In this document: in pieces, positions 20,781 through 31,911 of the stretch
Numbering within the stretch: position 1 is the stretch's first letter
How the letters are laid out: the number at the start of each line of letters is the position of its first letter
The notes under the pieces: model-generated
The model's input: only the letters and a program-made list of their open reading frames with translations
Database searches by the model: none
What the model was told of the DNA's origin: nothing
NCBI GenBank assembly: GCA_030545055.2
Contig: CM061536.1
Location: 5,636,064-5,700,063, forward strand
DNA length: 64,000 nucleotides
Source: Neoaliturus tenellus
Taxonomy: Eukaryota > Arthropoda > Insecta > Hemiptera > Cicadellidae
Direction of reading: 5' to 3'
Made by a program: the position numbers and the translations under genes

Positions 20781-21570
20781 ATTGAATAAATCCATAGAAA
20801 GTTGTGTCACTGTTTGCTATCTAACAAATGCTAGCAAACAGAAAAGAACGGATGTTTCAGTAATAACATTTTTTTAACTTAATGGGTCTAAATAAACTGA
20901 AATTTTGGTTGAAGCTAAACTAGAGGGCGATATCTATAGTGTTGATAAATATAAAAAATTAAATTAGTGATCATTAATACCAATTTCTTATATTATCATT
21001 TATTAAAGGTTTTCATAAGTTTTTTTTAGGAAATAACTTAAGGTAATGACATTAGTTTTAAGAAACAGAATAAAGGTTTATAGAGGATTCTGAGATGAGG
21101 GTGAGATGCTCTTGAATGTAAATAGATGACTTATGTTTTCGTGGAGTTTAAAAGCCAGTTTTAAATTTCCATTTCCTGAGGTAAAATTGTTACACCAACT
21201 TTAACTTAAATAGAGATTTGGGTTTCATGTTAGGGCAAAACAGTTTAAAGAAAGAGATGATTAAAAACATAAAAAGTACATACACTAATACCTCAGTTTT
21301 GTGCATTTATGGGAGGGTTGATAGATTTTTCGATTTTGATATAAGAAAAAGTAAACTCAGAATCATAATTACTGATTGACAGGTAACTATAAACAAAACA
21401 GTTTCCACTTTGTGCAAAAGCTCTCAAATTGGATATGGAATAAAAGAAGTAAAGCAGGAAGTGTCGGTAAAAAGTCTGGCAAATTTAGAATTAGAAGTAC
21501 TGTTGAAATATTTAAATAGTCTACTTATCATTAAAAAAACTCAAGATAAGACATCAACAATTACGCCCTT

Positions 21571-21787
21571 CCCCTGACACACAAATGTTGTTTAGTCAGG
21601 CAAGAAGTTGCGTTACAACTCGACCTCCACAGCTACTACTGACACTAGAGACCTGTCAAGATTTTGGATCTCGAGAGCCTGTCACTGCAAATAATGCCAC
21701 TCTTCAACTTGAATGCTCCTAATCACGGGTTGCCTAATGATTACTCTGTTGGCAGCCTGAGTAGTCGCGTATCTGGGCACTGTTATG
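21571..21787 (+). other. Candidate 5'UTR exon of UGT 2
   Basis: UGT 2 starts translation at the first base of its exon (26845), so a non-coding exon is expected upstream. A locally GC-richer stretch ends here in an excellent donor (GTTATG|GTAAGT, GT at 21788-21789). The 5' limit is unknown; a TTAGTCAGG near 21590 could be an initiator. Not confirmed. Confidence 0.35.
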
Positions 21788-22187
21788 GTAAGTCCTACAC
21801 CAACTCTCTTTAAATTCTATATAGTCTACCAGTTTGTAATGGCATTATTTTCTTTGTGTAAAATTGCTTTAGCAAAAAGCTATTCTTTGTGTAAAAAGCT
21901 TATGTAAGTTAAAACTGCTACATGTCAGTTTAAATTCAACTAACTGTGTCCTAGTGTAACTTTGGAGTAATTTAAATAGGTACTCAAATTTTAATGTTAA
22001 TGTCAAGTTTTTAAGGCTACATTTTAACAAAACAGCACAGGGCACATATTGTCTTGTTCCAGCGTTACATCTTGGACTATGATTTAAAATAAATATTTTT
22101 AACCAATTTTTCCTAATTTATGTTTTTTTTATTTTTTATTTTATGTGTATAAATAATATGAACTAGTAAAATGCCACTATATTATTA

Positions 22188-22390
22188 TGCCCCCGTCGCA
22201 GCAAACCTGCATACTTAGCGAATTTTCAATGGAATTTTGGTATATTTTCTATTTTTCCATAAAATCCATGGGGATGAGAGTATGTAGGTTTGCCGCCATA
22301 TGGGTTTTGTTGGTAAATATCTAAGTTTTTAAAACCCTACCTAGTGGTTGTACATACCTCTAGGTAGGGTTTTAAAAACCCTACTTCATA
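22188..22390 (+). repeat. CCCCCGTCGCAGCAAACCTG repeat, partial copy
   Basis: Starts with the terminus shared at 34041, 42538 and, inverted, 31760 and 32950. It also shares GAGAGTATGTAGGTTTGCCG. An inverted duplication of AAACCCTACCTAG lies at its right side (about 22330-22390). The class is unknown. Confidence 0.6.
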
Positions 22391-23159
22391 TAAAGTATTT
22401 AGGATTAGTATGAGTTTTGCTTAAAACAAAACAACTTTTGAGTTTAGTACAAGGAAAACTTAACTGATGATTTTTCGGGGCAATTTAAAAAGACTACAGA
22501 AAGTACCAATTTTGCAGACTAATTGCAGGCCCGGAAATGGCAGTTCTGCATGCAGTATGATTATAAAGCATTTCTTTTCCATTCAGTATATCAGTAGTTA
22601 CTCGATTAAGTTTAGCTTACAAATAAGATTGGCAGTGAATTTAATTGTGTGACTGACATACTGCCCCCCCCCCCCCTTATTGGGTCGGTTGGTTGGCAAG
22701 ATGGTACTCTATATTCTGTCAAGGCACATTCCATTGACTAATTTGTACTCCTTGAGCTAGACAACTGATTCAGACTGTAGTACTTGGCTTCATTTCAGCA
22801 CTTCTATCTCTTTTCATCCATCTAAATTATTACTCCTTAAACCTATCGTCTTTAATATTTAATCTACATTAAGTTTTAAAATGACAATGTATTGTCATTT
22901 GCGAAGAACAAAACATAATGGAGTGAGGTGAAATGGATATGAGTAGAGTGCAGTGTTTAAAGTCAGTTTGTGTTTTGGTTTACCATTAATAAGGTAAGGT
23001 AATAAACGGTATCAGATAACTGACACATACTTTCTCCCAAGAATATGAAAAGGTGTTAAAAGCCTGAAAACATTAATGTCCTGATGGCTCAGTCGGATAG
23101 CCAACAGGTGGGCAGCACGAGTTTTTGCATCCAAAAATTGAGTTTTTTAACACATTTTC

Positions 23160-23710
23160 CTCTATAACTTTTGAACGCGCATTTTCCCGGAGATGCGGGT
23201 GGTGTCATTTTATTCAGCATTTTAATCTCAATAAACCACAAAATGTTAATCAAAATCGTTAGAGCCGTTTTAGAGAAATTTTATTTTTCACGTTTTTTGG
23301 GGGTTTCGGGGGGTAAACTACCCTTAAAATCAAAAATTCAAAAAATGAAAAAAATGCCTGGAATTATCGTGGGTTTGAACCTACATACCAAGTTTCACCA
23401 AAATCGAACCATTGGGGAATTCTCTAGCTCTGTTTACATCCAGACACATAGACACACACACACATACACAGACAGACATCACTCTGAAAACCACTTTTTT
23501 TGACCCAGGGGGCACCAAAATGGATAAATTTACGAACAAATCAAAGTCTAAAATTTTGGCGAAACTAATACTTTCTCCATATACACATTTATAGGGGGAA
23601 AGGGGGCTCTAAAATGAATATATACATCATCAAAGGAATTGGAACATTTTTACGAATACAATACTTTCTCCATATACTATGGTATAGGGGGAGAAAGTAA
23701 AATACAACCT
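23160..23710 (+). repeat. Retroelement-tail-like repeat with CA-rich microsatellite
   Basis: Contains CCAAGTTTCACCAAAATCG followed by an ACACAYA microsatellite (about 23441-23475). This is the pattern seen again at 24475 and 43325 (AAATTTGATCAAAATCGGAG with an AT/CA run). Two copies of CTTTCTCCATATAC sit at 23573 and 23667. Probably a LINE 3' region. Confidence 0.5.
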
Positions 23711-24419
23711 TAAAAATTATAATTATAAAGTTTGTAACTAGACAGCACGTGCTATGATGCTCACGATGATAACTTTAAATATTTTTATGGAAGAACTAAT
23801 TTATAAACAAAAAAAAGAAGTAACCATTTATTTTTAAGGCTTAAGTTATGAATAACAAAATTTAGGTCTGTTGTCAATGTCAAAATATTATATTATTTAT
23901 ACTTTGTTGTAAAATTCTACCAAATATACAGGGCCCAAGCAATTTCAAAACTTTAAGAATACAAATAATTTTATACTTAACTTAATACGGTAGTTTTTTT
24001 ACATGCATTTCAAGTTTTAGCTAAAGAATATTCACCAATGCTTGGTTTATTCTCATAGTCATGAACACTAAGAGATCATGTTTTCTGTTTCAATGATTAG
24101 TTCCAGAACTATTCATTACATGAAAAACTCATAAATGTTAAACAGTTTTTGCATGACTAACAATTGGTTCACATTCTTACCAAGTGAGTGCTTTTTCAAA
24201 CACTATTATATCTCATATTATACTAAGGAACTGTGCTACTCCTTAGCAATTAGACTATGCAATTTAATAGGATCTTAGACCAACACAAACCAAGTGCTTT
24301 AGTTAGATCGACACGAAAAACAATCCCATAAAAATGGCTACAAAAAGAAACTCTCATAAGAAACCCATTGGGAGAAATTTTGTGTCATCTAAATGAGTGA
24401 CCTTCAATTTAAGACATGA

Positions 24420-24770
24420 ACAAAAACCATGAAAATTGGTCATGAACTCGTTCAAGTTAATGCGCTTGTTTACACCCCTGTACCGAATTTCATCAAAATC
24501 GGAAGTTCCGTTGAAAAGTTATCGTGTTCAAGGACACATCTATATTATGAAAAACTCTGTTTTTGGCATCTGGGAACCTCAAAACAAAAAAGTATCATGG
24601 TCCCGGGCTTAGGTCTTATTGTGACTACTACCGTAATAGCATATTCTCTATAGAGAAATTCGCTAAAAACAGAAAGACACATGAGATACCAACATTTCCG
24701 GATGCAAGCTATAGTTTATACAAGAAAAAACTGGTCACCCAGAGGAAAACTCCATGACGCGCCTCATAAG
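24420..24770 (+). repeat. Second copy of the retroelement-tail-like repeat
   Basis: Shares GAATTTCATCAAAATCGG, GGTCCCGGGCTTAGGTCTTA and ATAGAGAAATTCGCTAAAA with 43330-43540. No intact coding sequence. Confidence 0.5.
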
Positions 24771-25563
24771 AGAGAATTTCTTGTGAAGATTCTCGTGAGG
24801 ATTTCTTGTATGTATTAGCATCAAGCTACACAACACTATAATTCCCAGTTATTAACATTTTCTCCTATATCTATCAAAGAGATCAAACTCCAAGACTCTA
24901 TAAGCTTTGAAAAGTGATAGATGAATTTTATTTTAAGACCTCTCAGAAATGTTTTACTTTTTCAACTCAATATGGCTTACTCGCAGTGTTTCAACTGAAA
25001 GTTAATGAGCTTTTAAAATGTATCTGTGGTAATGTAAGGATGGGATAAATTTGGTTATTTATTATTATTTGTATGTAAAATAGTAAATGGAAGCAGACAC
25101 TATCTCATACCAATTTTGTATACATCCCTTAAGAATCAGTGGCTTTGTAAATCTGTAAATAGACTTATCTATCACATAAAAAATAGCATTAGTGTTTGTA
25201 GCAGTTAAGCATTGACAGAATTGATTGACTAAATTACTAATTGTGATACTTTAAAAGAGGGTATTTCCAAAGAATTAAGTTGTCAAATGAACTAAATCTA
25301 TTTGATTAATGTATGGAAATTAAAACCACATAATACCAAGGTATTACAAGGCTTTTATTAACTGACACAAAAACACATCCATAAGCAAGAAAATTTACAC
25401 ACTGGTTACATTAAATATTGTGTAAATTTTATAAGTACTATTACTTTTCTAGAGTACCATCCACTGTGGATTACCATCCACTTATGCATCAAATTTTTAT
25501 TGGTAAAACCCGATTTGAAACCATTACCTGAGGTAAACCATTTTTATCACTAGAATCTATCAA

Positions 25564-26615
25564 TACTTTATTTAATACGCTAAGGGTTTTTTTGTGTTGA
25601 GAACTCCTCCTACAATTCTCAACCGATTTTCAAGCTTTTGGTGTCGTTGGATAGTTTTTGGTCTGTAGTTTTTTCCGGAATAATTAATGAGAATCGGACT
25701 TAAAATAAGGGCACTATCCAGTATCCACAAATTAAATTTGAAATGTCCCCATTAGAATAACATTGAGATTGGTTGGAGTATTTTTAACATCTGTTACAGC
25801 TGTAGTTTTAGGTGATCATTCATATTCACAATATTGGATTGGTCGGATTTCATTGATTTAGAACTAAATGTAACTTTTGTATTGTATCAAAATAAATTGC
25901 TCGATCTCAAGCAACACGTGCCCTAGTACTTATTTAATATGATAAGGGTTTTTTGTGTTGAGAACTCGTCCTACAATTTTCAAACGATATTCAAGTTTTT
26001 GGTGTCATTGGATAGGGCTTGGTCTGTAGTTGTTTCCGCAAAAAATGGATGAAAATCGGACATAAAATAAGAGCGCTACACACAAATTAAATTTGAAATT
26101 TTACCATTAGAATAACATTCAGTTTGGGTTGAACATTTTAAACATCTGTTAATGTACAGATGTAAATATGTGTAGTTTTTTTGTGTTTACTGATATTCAC
26201 AATATTGGATTGGTCAGATGTCGTTGATTTAGAACTAAATGTTAATTTTGTATTGTATCAAAATAAATTGCTCAATTTCAAGCAACAAGTAGACACTCTA
26301 GTACTTATTTAATACGCTAGAAGGGTTTTTTTGGGTAGAAAACTCTTCCAAAATTTTCAACCGATTTTCAAGTTTTTGGTGTCATTGGATAGGGTTTGGT
26401 ATACACAAATTACATTTTTAATTTTCCATTAGAATAACATTGGGATTGGGTTGAGCATTTAAAACTTCTGTTAATGTACAGCTGTAAATACGTGTAGTTT
26501 TTGGTGACTGATATTCACAATATTGGGTTGGTTGGATGTTGTTGATTTAGAACTGAGTGTAACTTTTGTACTGTATCAAAATTAACCGCTCAATTTCGAG
26601 CAACACGTATACTAG
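25564..26615 (+). repeat. Tandem trimer of a 314-375-bp unit ending in CTAG
   Basis: Three head-to-tail units (25564-25926, 25927-26301, 26302-26615). Each starts TACTTATTTAATACG or a close variant, contains CTCAACCGATTTTCAAG and GATATTCACAATATTGG, and ends in CTAG (the last unit in ACTAG). CTAG ends joined directly to the next unit recall Helitron tandem arrays. A further copy lies inverted at about 49066-49437. Confidence 0.75.
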
Positions 26616-26844
26616 TATGTCCCAAATGTGTCTGAAAAAAGTTGAGTGTCCAAAGGCTGATACATCGCTCAATAAAGAAGCCTAATAAACTGATAAATGT
26701 ACACTGTCCTGATAAAATAAATATACAATAACTAAAATATTTTAAATGTTAAATGTTCCATGCTCATTTTCAGTAACATACTTACGTTATTACAATTGGA
26801 GATATTTTTCATAACACCAGCTTGTACTCATCCCTTGTTCGCAG

Positions 26845-27669
26845 ATGTCGGCCCTCCTCACAGCTGTGCTGACCCTCCTCATGGCAGGGAGTGGTCACTC
26901 TGCTCGAATCCTGGCGCTGGTGCCGTTCCCTGCCCGCAGCCACTGGATCGTCATGGAGCCTCTGCTGCAGGAATTGGCAGCCAGAGGTCATCAGGTCACC
27001 GTCTTCTCCACGTTTCCACAGAAGAAACCGATAGCCAACTACACAGATGTGGATTTTTCCAAGCTGCTTCCTCCCATGATAAGTGAGTTCTCCATCGAAA
27101 TGATCAGAGAAAAAATGCCTAATCCTTGGGCAGTCACCGCCTTCATACATGAAATCCATGATGGTGCTTGTGAAAAAGTTCTGAAAGAAGAAGCCTTACA
27201 GAATCTCCTTAAACAAAAGAATACGTTTGACGTACTCTTCACGGAACTGTTTGGGTCTGATTGCTTTACATATTTTGCACACAAGTTTGACATTCCTATA
27301 ATTTCAATAACAACCAGCATGGCGATGCCTGGGCTGCAGAAAGGTATGGACTTCCCGACAACCCAGCCTACATTCCCAACTACCTGGTCAATTTCACCCT
27401 GAAATGAACTTGTGGGAACGAACATACAATACTGCCATTCTTATATATGCAAAGCTCCTTCATCAGTACATATATAGTTGGAGGACGCAGGCGATGGTTG
27501 AAAGGATATTTAATGAACCTCTACCTGATTTACAACAAGTGGTGGCAAATCGTTCTTCTCTCCTGTTTCTTAATAGCTACCATACCTTGTCTCAGAGTCG
27601 GCCATTTCCCCAAATGTCATCGAAATTGGAGGTGTTCATATCAAAAAGCATCCCCAACCTCTTACAGAG
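26845..27669 (+). CDS. UDP-glycosyltransferase 2, coding exon 1 (three frame breaks)
   Basis: N-terminal, acceptor-binding half of a UGT. Signal peptide at residues 1-19, then SARILALVPFPARSHWIVMEP with the probable catalytic His33, and TELFGSDCFTYFAHKF. The ATG directly follows a splice acceptor (TTGTTCGCAG), as in the paralogue at 1122. The frame breaks three times, each explained by one missing C: at 27328-27329, 27397-27399 and 27608-27611. Around these points the other frames supply the expected family sequence (YGLPDNPAYIPNY, MNLWERTYNTAI, NSYHTLSQSRPFP). With three bases added the exon would be 828 bp, exactly the size of exon 1 of UGT 1. It ends at ACAGAG|GTAAGA. Either a decaying gene or consensus error; see findings. 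Confidence 0.9.
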
Positions 27670-27980
27670 GTAAGATTAGTAAACATATTTAAGTTCAAGT
27701 ATTGCTGCAAGAAAATGTAAAGTAATAACTTTTTTTATAGTAGTAATAAAATAAAAATGACAAAAATATAAATCTCTAAAAAACATAAAAATTCTAAAAA
27801 TTCTTTCAACATATTTTTACACAAACTTCTAATTACAAATATTTTCTACTCTGGTAGACTTTGAACTTTCTAGCTGGTCAGGTAGACAGATTATTGTGAA
27901 GACCTTTTAAGGCCTTTTGATTTACCAAAGTAATATAAGTATAGTATCTGATTCATATATTTATTTGTTACCTTCTCAAG

Positions 27981-28199
27981 GAGTTCCAGACAATTTTGGA
28001 CAAAGCTACCAATGGTGCCATAGTGATGAGTTTTGGATCTCTTGTCCGATCAGCAAGTATTCCCAAGAATATCATCATGATGTTCATGAATACATTTGCC
28101 AAATATAAGCAAACTTTCATATTCAAATTTGAAGAACCTTTGCCAGAGGCTCCTCCAAACGTCATTGTGAAAAAGTGCTTCCTCAGAGAGATATAATGG
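27981..28199 (+). CDS. UDP-glycosyltransferase 2, coding exon 2
   Basis: Continues after a 311-bp intron (acceptor CTTCTCAAG). Encodes EFQTILDKATNGAIVMSFGS, the start of the UDP-sugar-binding Rossmann domain, then FKFEEPLPEAPPNVIVKKC. Near the end a single missing C (28181-28182) turns the expected FPQRDIM into a premature stop. With it the exon is 220 bp and its last codon continues into exon 3. The donor is ATGG|GTAAGT (GT at 28200-28201), after which comes an intron of about 14 kb. Confidence 0.88.
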
Positions 28200-29367
28200 G
28201 TAAGTTTGAACTGATAATCTAGGTATTGTAAACTTCTGGACTTCAAATTTCTTCACAAATTAAGATTTAAAAAAGTACCAAGAATTCTTGAGTTCCAAAG
28301 TATTGGATAGCTGCCGACAATTTGGAGACATTGCAGTACAATAGGGTGATTCATATTTTTCACTGTACACGTACAGGTTGAATGCTGGGATAGTTTGAGA
28401 CAAAGGATATAAAAAATTGCAAATATATCCAACTATGATCCTTCAAATGTTCTTCTGCTGTTTGCTTTTTCCTGATAACAAACATAAATAATTTCTTTCT
28501 TTGTTTAAAGTTCATTATTGGTGATGGTAAGTTAATGTTATTGTTTAGTAAATTGTTGCAGACATTTTCCATCACTGATTAGTAAACAAAATTCATGACA
28601 TTTGGGGATCTGGAATCTGATCCCGTCTTCAGGTGGAAGAAGTACCTAGAACATAACAAAGTTAGTAAAAACACGCCAGGCAAACCTGGAGAAGTCCATA
28701 GCCAAACCTGAAAACAGAACAGGCAGTCACAAAAATTAAATAAACAATAATAAATTGAAAAAGCTCAAACAGTAAACTGTGAAAGCAGTCAAAAAACAAC
28801 ACACAAACAAATAAATTGGAAAAATATACAGCACCAATCAGGAGGCAGCGCAAGGGAGCCAACCACACACTTGCACATTACATTGTACTATTCATACAAT
28901 ATTGTACTATTTTCATAAATATTTGTATATTTATAAAAAAAAAAAAAAATATTGGTATATTTTGAAATATATTTGGTACGGTACAGAGGTGTAAGACTGC
29001 GTTCATCAAGTTAAATTAAAAACGGGGTTTTTTTAGGGTAAAAAATAGGGTTTTGGCATTTAAGGAGTCCAATTTTCTAAATTCAACAAGTTTTAACAAA
29101 AATCATTCAAAAGAACTTGAAAAAACAAACAATTTAGTATTTGGAATTTTTACCTGGTTTAACAGATTACGGAGAAAATCCACAAATTTGTTTTCCATGT
29201 TATTCTTACGGGCAATCAAGTAACCCCTTTATCTCACTTATTTATTGCCATAACTTGATAAAATTTGGTATGTACATTCACTAAGTAGAGTGTAACTTGC
29301 TTACAACACTCATATGGCGGCCAACTTACATACTCACCCCCATGGGGTTTATGGGGAAAATAAAAAA
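28200..29367 (+). other. UGT 2 intron 2, first part
   Basis: No gene was seen. From about 28980 the sequence belongs to the repeat family whose other copies form the arms of the 31912-35101 palindrome (shared ACATACTCACCCCCATGGGG). Helitron A inserted into this copy at 29368; matching sequence resumes after 31578. A short A run lies at 28937-28949. Confidence 0.55.
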
Positions 29368-31578
29368 TCTTATATAATAAAAGAGTGCATTTAAGGGTCT
29401 AGAGAGAGAACTACGGAACGGATAGAGGCCGTTTTGGTGTCAATGGATTTCTCATGACCCCTAGATGATAGGCAAAATATGGTATCCCTCGAAAAATGCC
29501 TTATAAAGCCACAAAATGAAAATTAGACCTTATTTAGACCAATCTAAGACGTGATTTTGTCGATTTGTTTACTGCTCCAGGTGATCCATATCTTACTTTG
29601 AAATTTGACACCACTGCTACTTTTCAAAGTGTTTTTGTAAACAAAACAGACAACTTTTCAATTCTATGATAATTGACAGATACAAATGAAATCAAGGACA
29701 CGCAATGTTGAAATGGTTTTTAAAGCAGTAAAATAAATATTTAACAGCTGATGCTTTAGTAAATTTTTTGCTATACTATAAAGAGAGTTTATTTAATATA
29801 GGTGATTGAATTTATGTATTTAAACTTACGAGCTATTTATTAATATTTGTTTGCATATATTTTTTATCTATCAACTAATGAGCTTTATGTTTTGAAATAT
29901 ATAAACATAATATTTTGATTGTAAAATTCTCCAAACCGTATTTTAATCTATTAATCTTTGTTGAACTAAGTTATATAACGTCCTTATATTCTTATTTTCC
30001 ATCCTTTTAAGGTCGTGTAGGCTTATGATTCTACATGTTTAACACTTGGTTTATTCATTGTTCCCACTGATATAAACAATGAAGTTAAAAAATGTGATAA
30101 TGTGTAACCATGAACTGGAAGAAACAAGTCTTGAAATATACAAGACGAAATACCAAGAATAAGATAAGGAGATGGAAATAAAGTGGAAACAAAAGACAGA
30201 TAATAAACATTTCGAATAGTGTTTTAGTGAAGGTAAAAAAATACTATATGATTGACTTATAGGATAATGCAGTAACACTTAGTACACCCAGGAATGTACT
30301 TCTATACCATTACGTGAAAAATTCAAGTCAGGACTTGAAAGCAAGATTCAATTAAATGCATAAACACTGTGGAAGAGCCCACAGAATGGTGCTCAGCGAT
30401 GCCAAAACCTATAGGGGACGTTAGACTCATCGTGTATCTAACAAAATTAAACAAGAACGTAAGGAGCCAAAAATGCCAGATGTTTAGGACACACTACTTA
30501 ATAAGATTGGTAAATCGCGAGTGTTTAACAAATAGGGTAAAATACGAACTCCAAATTCTGGCTAAAAATGGAAATAAGGTTAAATCACTAAATCACTATT
30601 TTGAGACAGGGACCTCAAAAACCTTTAATCATTATCTTTTTTTGTAAAGTCTCATAGGCCTACTACAAAGTTGGCCTTGCCTACTATAATGTAAAACTAT
30701 ATGATAGTAAGTATTATAAACTATTTAAACTTATAAACTATTAATGATACATAGAGATCGCCTCCTGATCGAAATTAGACCAAATTTTGCGTTGATCTGG
30801 ACCCAAGAAGTTTAAAAACAGTTTATAACTGAAACATCTGTTCTTCCTGTTTTTAACAGTGTTTTTACAACAGCTGTCTAATGATTCAATCAATTCTCCT
30901 TCCTCCAAAAGATTAACATTGAAACTTTGAAAGCCTGTGGGGCGTAGGCCTGGAGTCCAACGTGAATTATAATATTATTCTGCTCATCTACAGGACTATA
31001 CCTTTCTAACGGTATGCGCGGATTTCTCAGATAATGCACATGAGCTGAGAAGAAAGGAGGAAAAGAAACAGGCTTGCCTATTATAGAAGACTAGGAAATC
31101 GCCCACTGGTCGAATTTCGACTAAATATTTAGTTGATCTTAAGCTAATTAGTTAAATAAAAAATATAGATAAAACTAACTGTTCTTCCTGATTTGCTATA
31201 ATTTGTTATTACAACAGCTATTTCATGATTAATCAATTATCTCTCTCCCATAAGATTAACATTGAAACTTTCGAAGCCTGAAGGGCTTAGCCTCGGGTGC
31301 CGATGTGAATTAAAATACTATTCTGCTCAATTAAAGACACTACCATTCAAACGGTATGTGCGGGTTTCTTTTACGTTGCTCACTAGCTGAGAAAAAAGGA
31401 GGAAAGAAAAATGCTTGAATATTAATATGTAGATAAATGTTCACATTGCTAAAGAAATGTAAATTGGAATACTATGTTGTCTGTGTATTAATAAATTCTG
31501 TGACCACTTTCAAAAGTGAACATCAAATTCATGAATAATCATCATGAAAATCGTCATTTTTGACGGGCTGTTTGCTAG
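29368..31578 (+). mobile_element. Helitron A (non-autonomous, 2.2 kb)
   Basis: Starts TCTTATATAATAAAAGAGTG directly after an A and ends ...CGTCATTTTTGACG, then GGCTGTTTGCTAG followed by T. These are the Helitron hallmarks: 5' TC, a 3' hairpin about 10 bases before the end, a CTAG terminus, A/T insertion point and no target duplication. No Rep/helicase is encoded. It shares both ends and much interior with 37736-39299, but carries an extra dimeric segment (30751-31435). Confidence 0.88.
30751..31435 (+). repeat. Dimeric repeat inserted in Helitron A
   Basis: Two tandem copies of about 340 bp beginning GAGATCGCCTCCTGATCGAAA (30754) and GGAAATCGCCCACTGGTCGAA (31092). They are absent from Helitron B at the equivalent place. 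A single copy occurs at 48703-49025. Each copy ends in an A/T-rich TTAATATATAGATA-like tail. Confidence 0.7.
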
Positions 31579-31911
31579 TTTCAGAATGTTATAAAATTTA
31601 GCATGTACCTGCACTAGGAAGGAACTATAATCTATTTGTTTACTTATTGCCCATGGCAACAAGCCTTCAGCCTTAATCCTCAATCTCATGCTCTATGGAG
31701 ATTTTAAAAAAATTCCAAATTCTATTTGAAATTCGCTAAGGACACAGAGGTCTGGTGCAACAGGGGTATTTGTTTATCTTATCAAACCAACTCGACAGTT
31801 AGCTAAAATAGAACAAATTGTAGGGTGGGTTTAAGGGTTTTTAAATGAGTTTTCATTCCGTTTCAAGCCTTGTTAAACCAAAGAAAAACTCTTCATTGTT
31901 AGAAAACATAT
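31579..31911 (+). repeat. Right part of the repeat copy split by Helitron A
   Basis: About 31700-31780 reads the same ...AAATTCGCTAAG...TGCAACAGGGGTA end as the family at 32920-32965. This shows that the copy begun near 28980 resumes after the Helitron. There is no coding sequence. Confidence 0.55.

Larger units (their letters stand above)
19224..21570. other. Gene-free stretch between Harbinger and UGT 2
   Basis: No coding region is recognised. It contains a degenerate tRNA-like segment at about 19825-19850 (antisense TAGCTGAGTGGTT), the dispersed repeat copy 19971-20350 and the small TIR element 20542-20780. The rest is plain AT-rich sequence. Confidence 0.6.
21788..26844 (+). other. Presumed 5'UTR intron of UGT 2
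   Basis: No coding sequence was seen. It holds copies of the CCCCCGTCGCAGCAAACCTG repeat (22188-22390), a C14 run (22663-22676), two retroelement-tail-like repeats (23160-23710 and 24420-24770) and the tandem trimer 25564-26615. The acceptor just before 26845 is good. Confidence 0.5.

Noticed and set aside
25564..26615. CRISPR-like array
   Set aside because: The repeats are over 300 bp with no regular short spacers, and the genome is eukaryotic.
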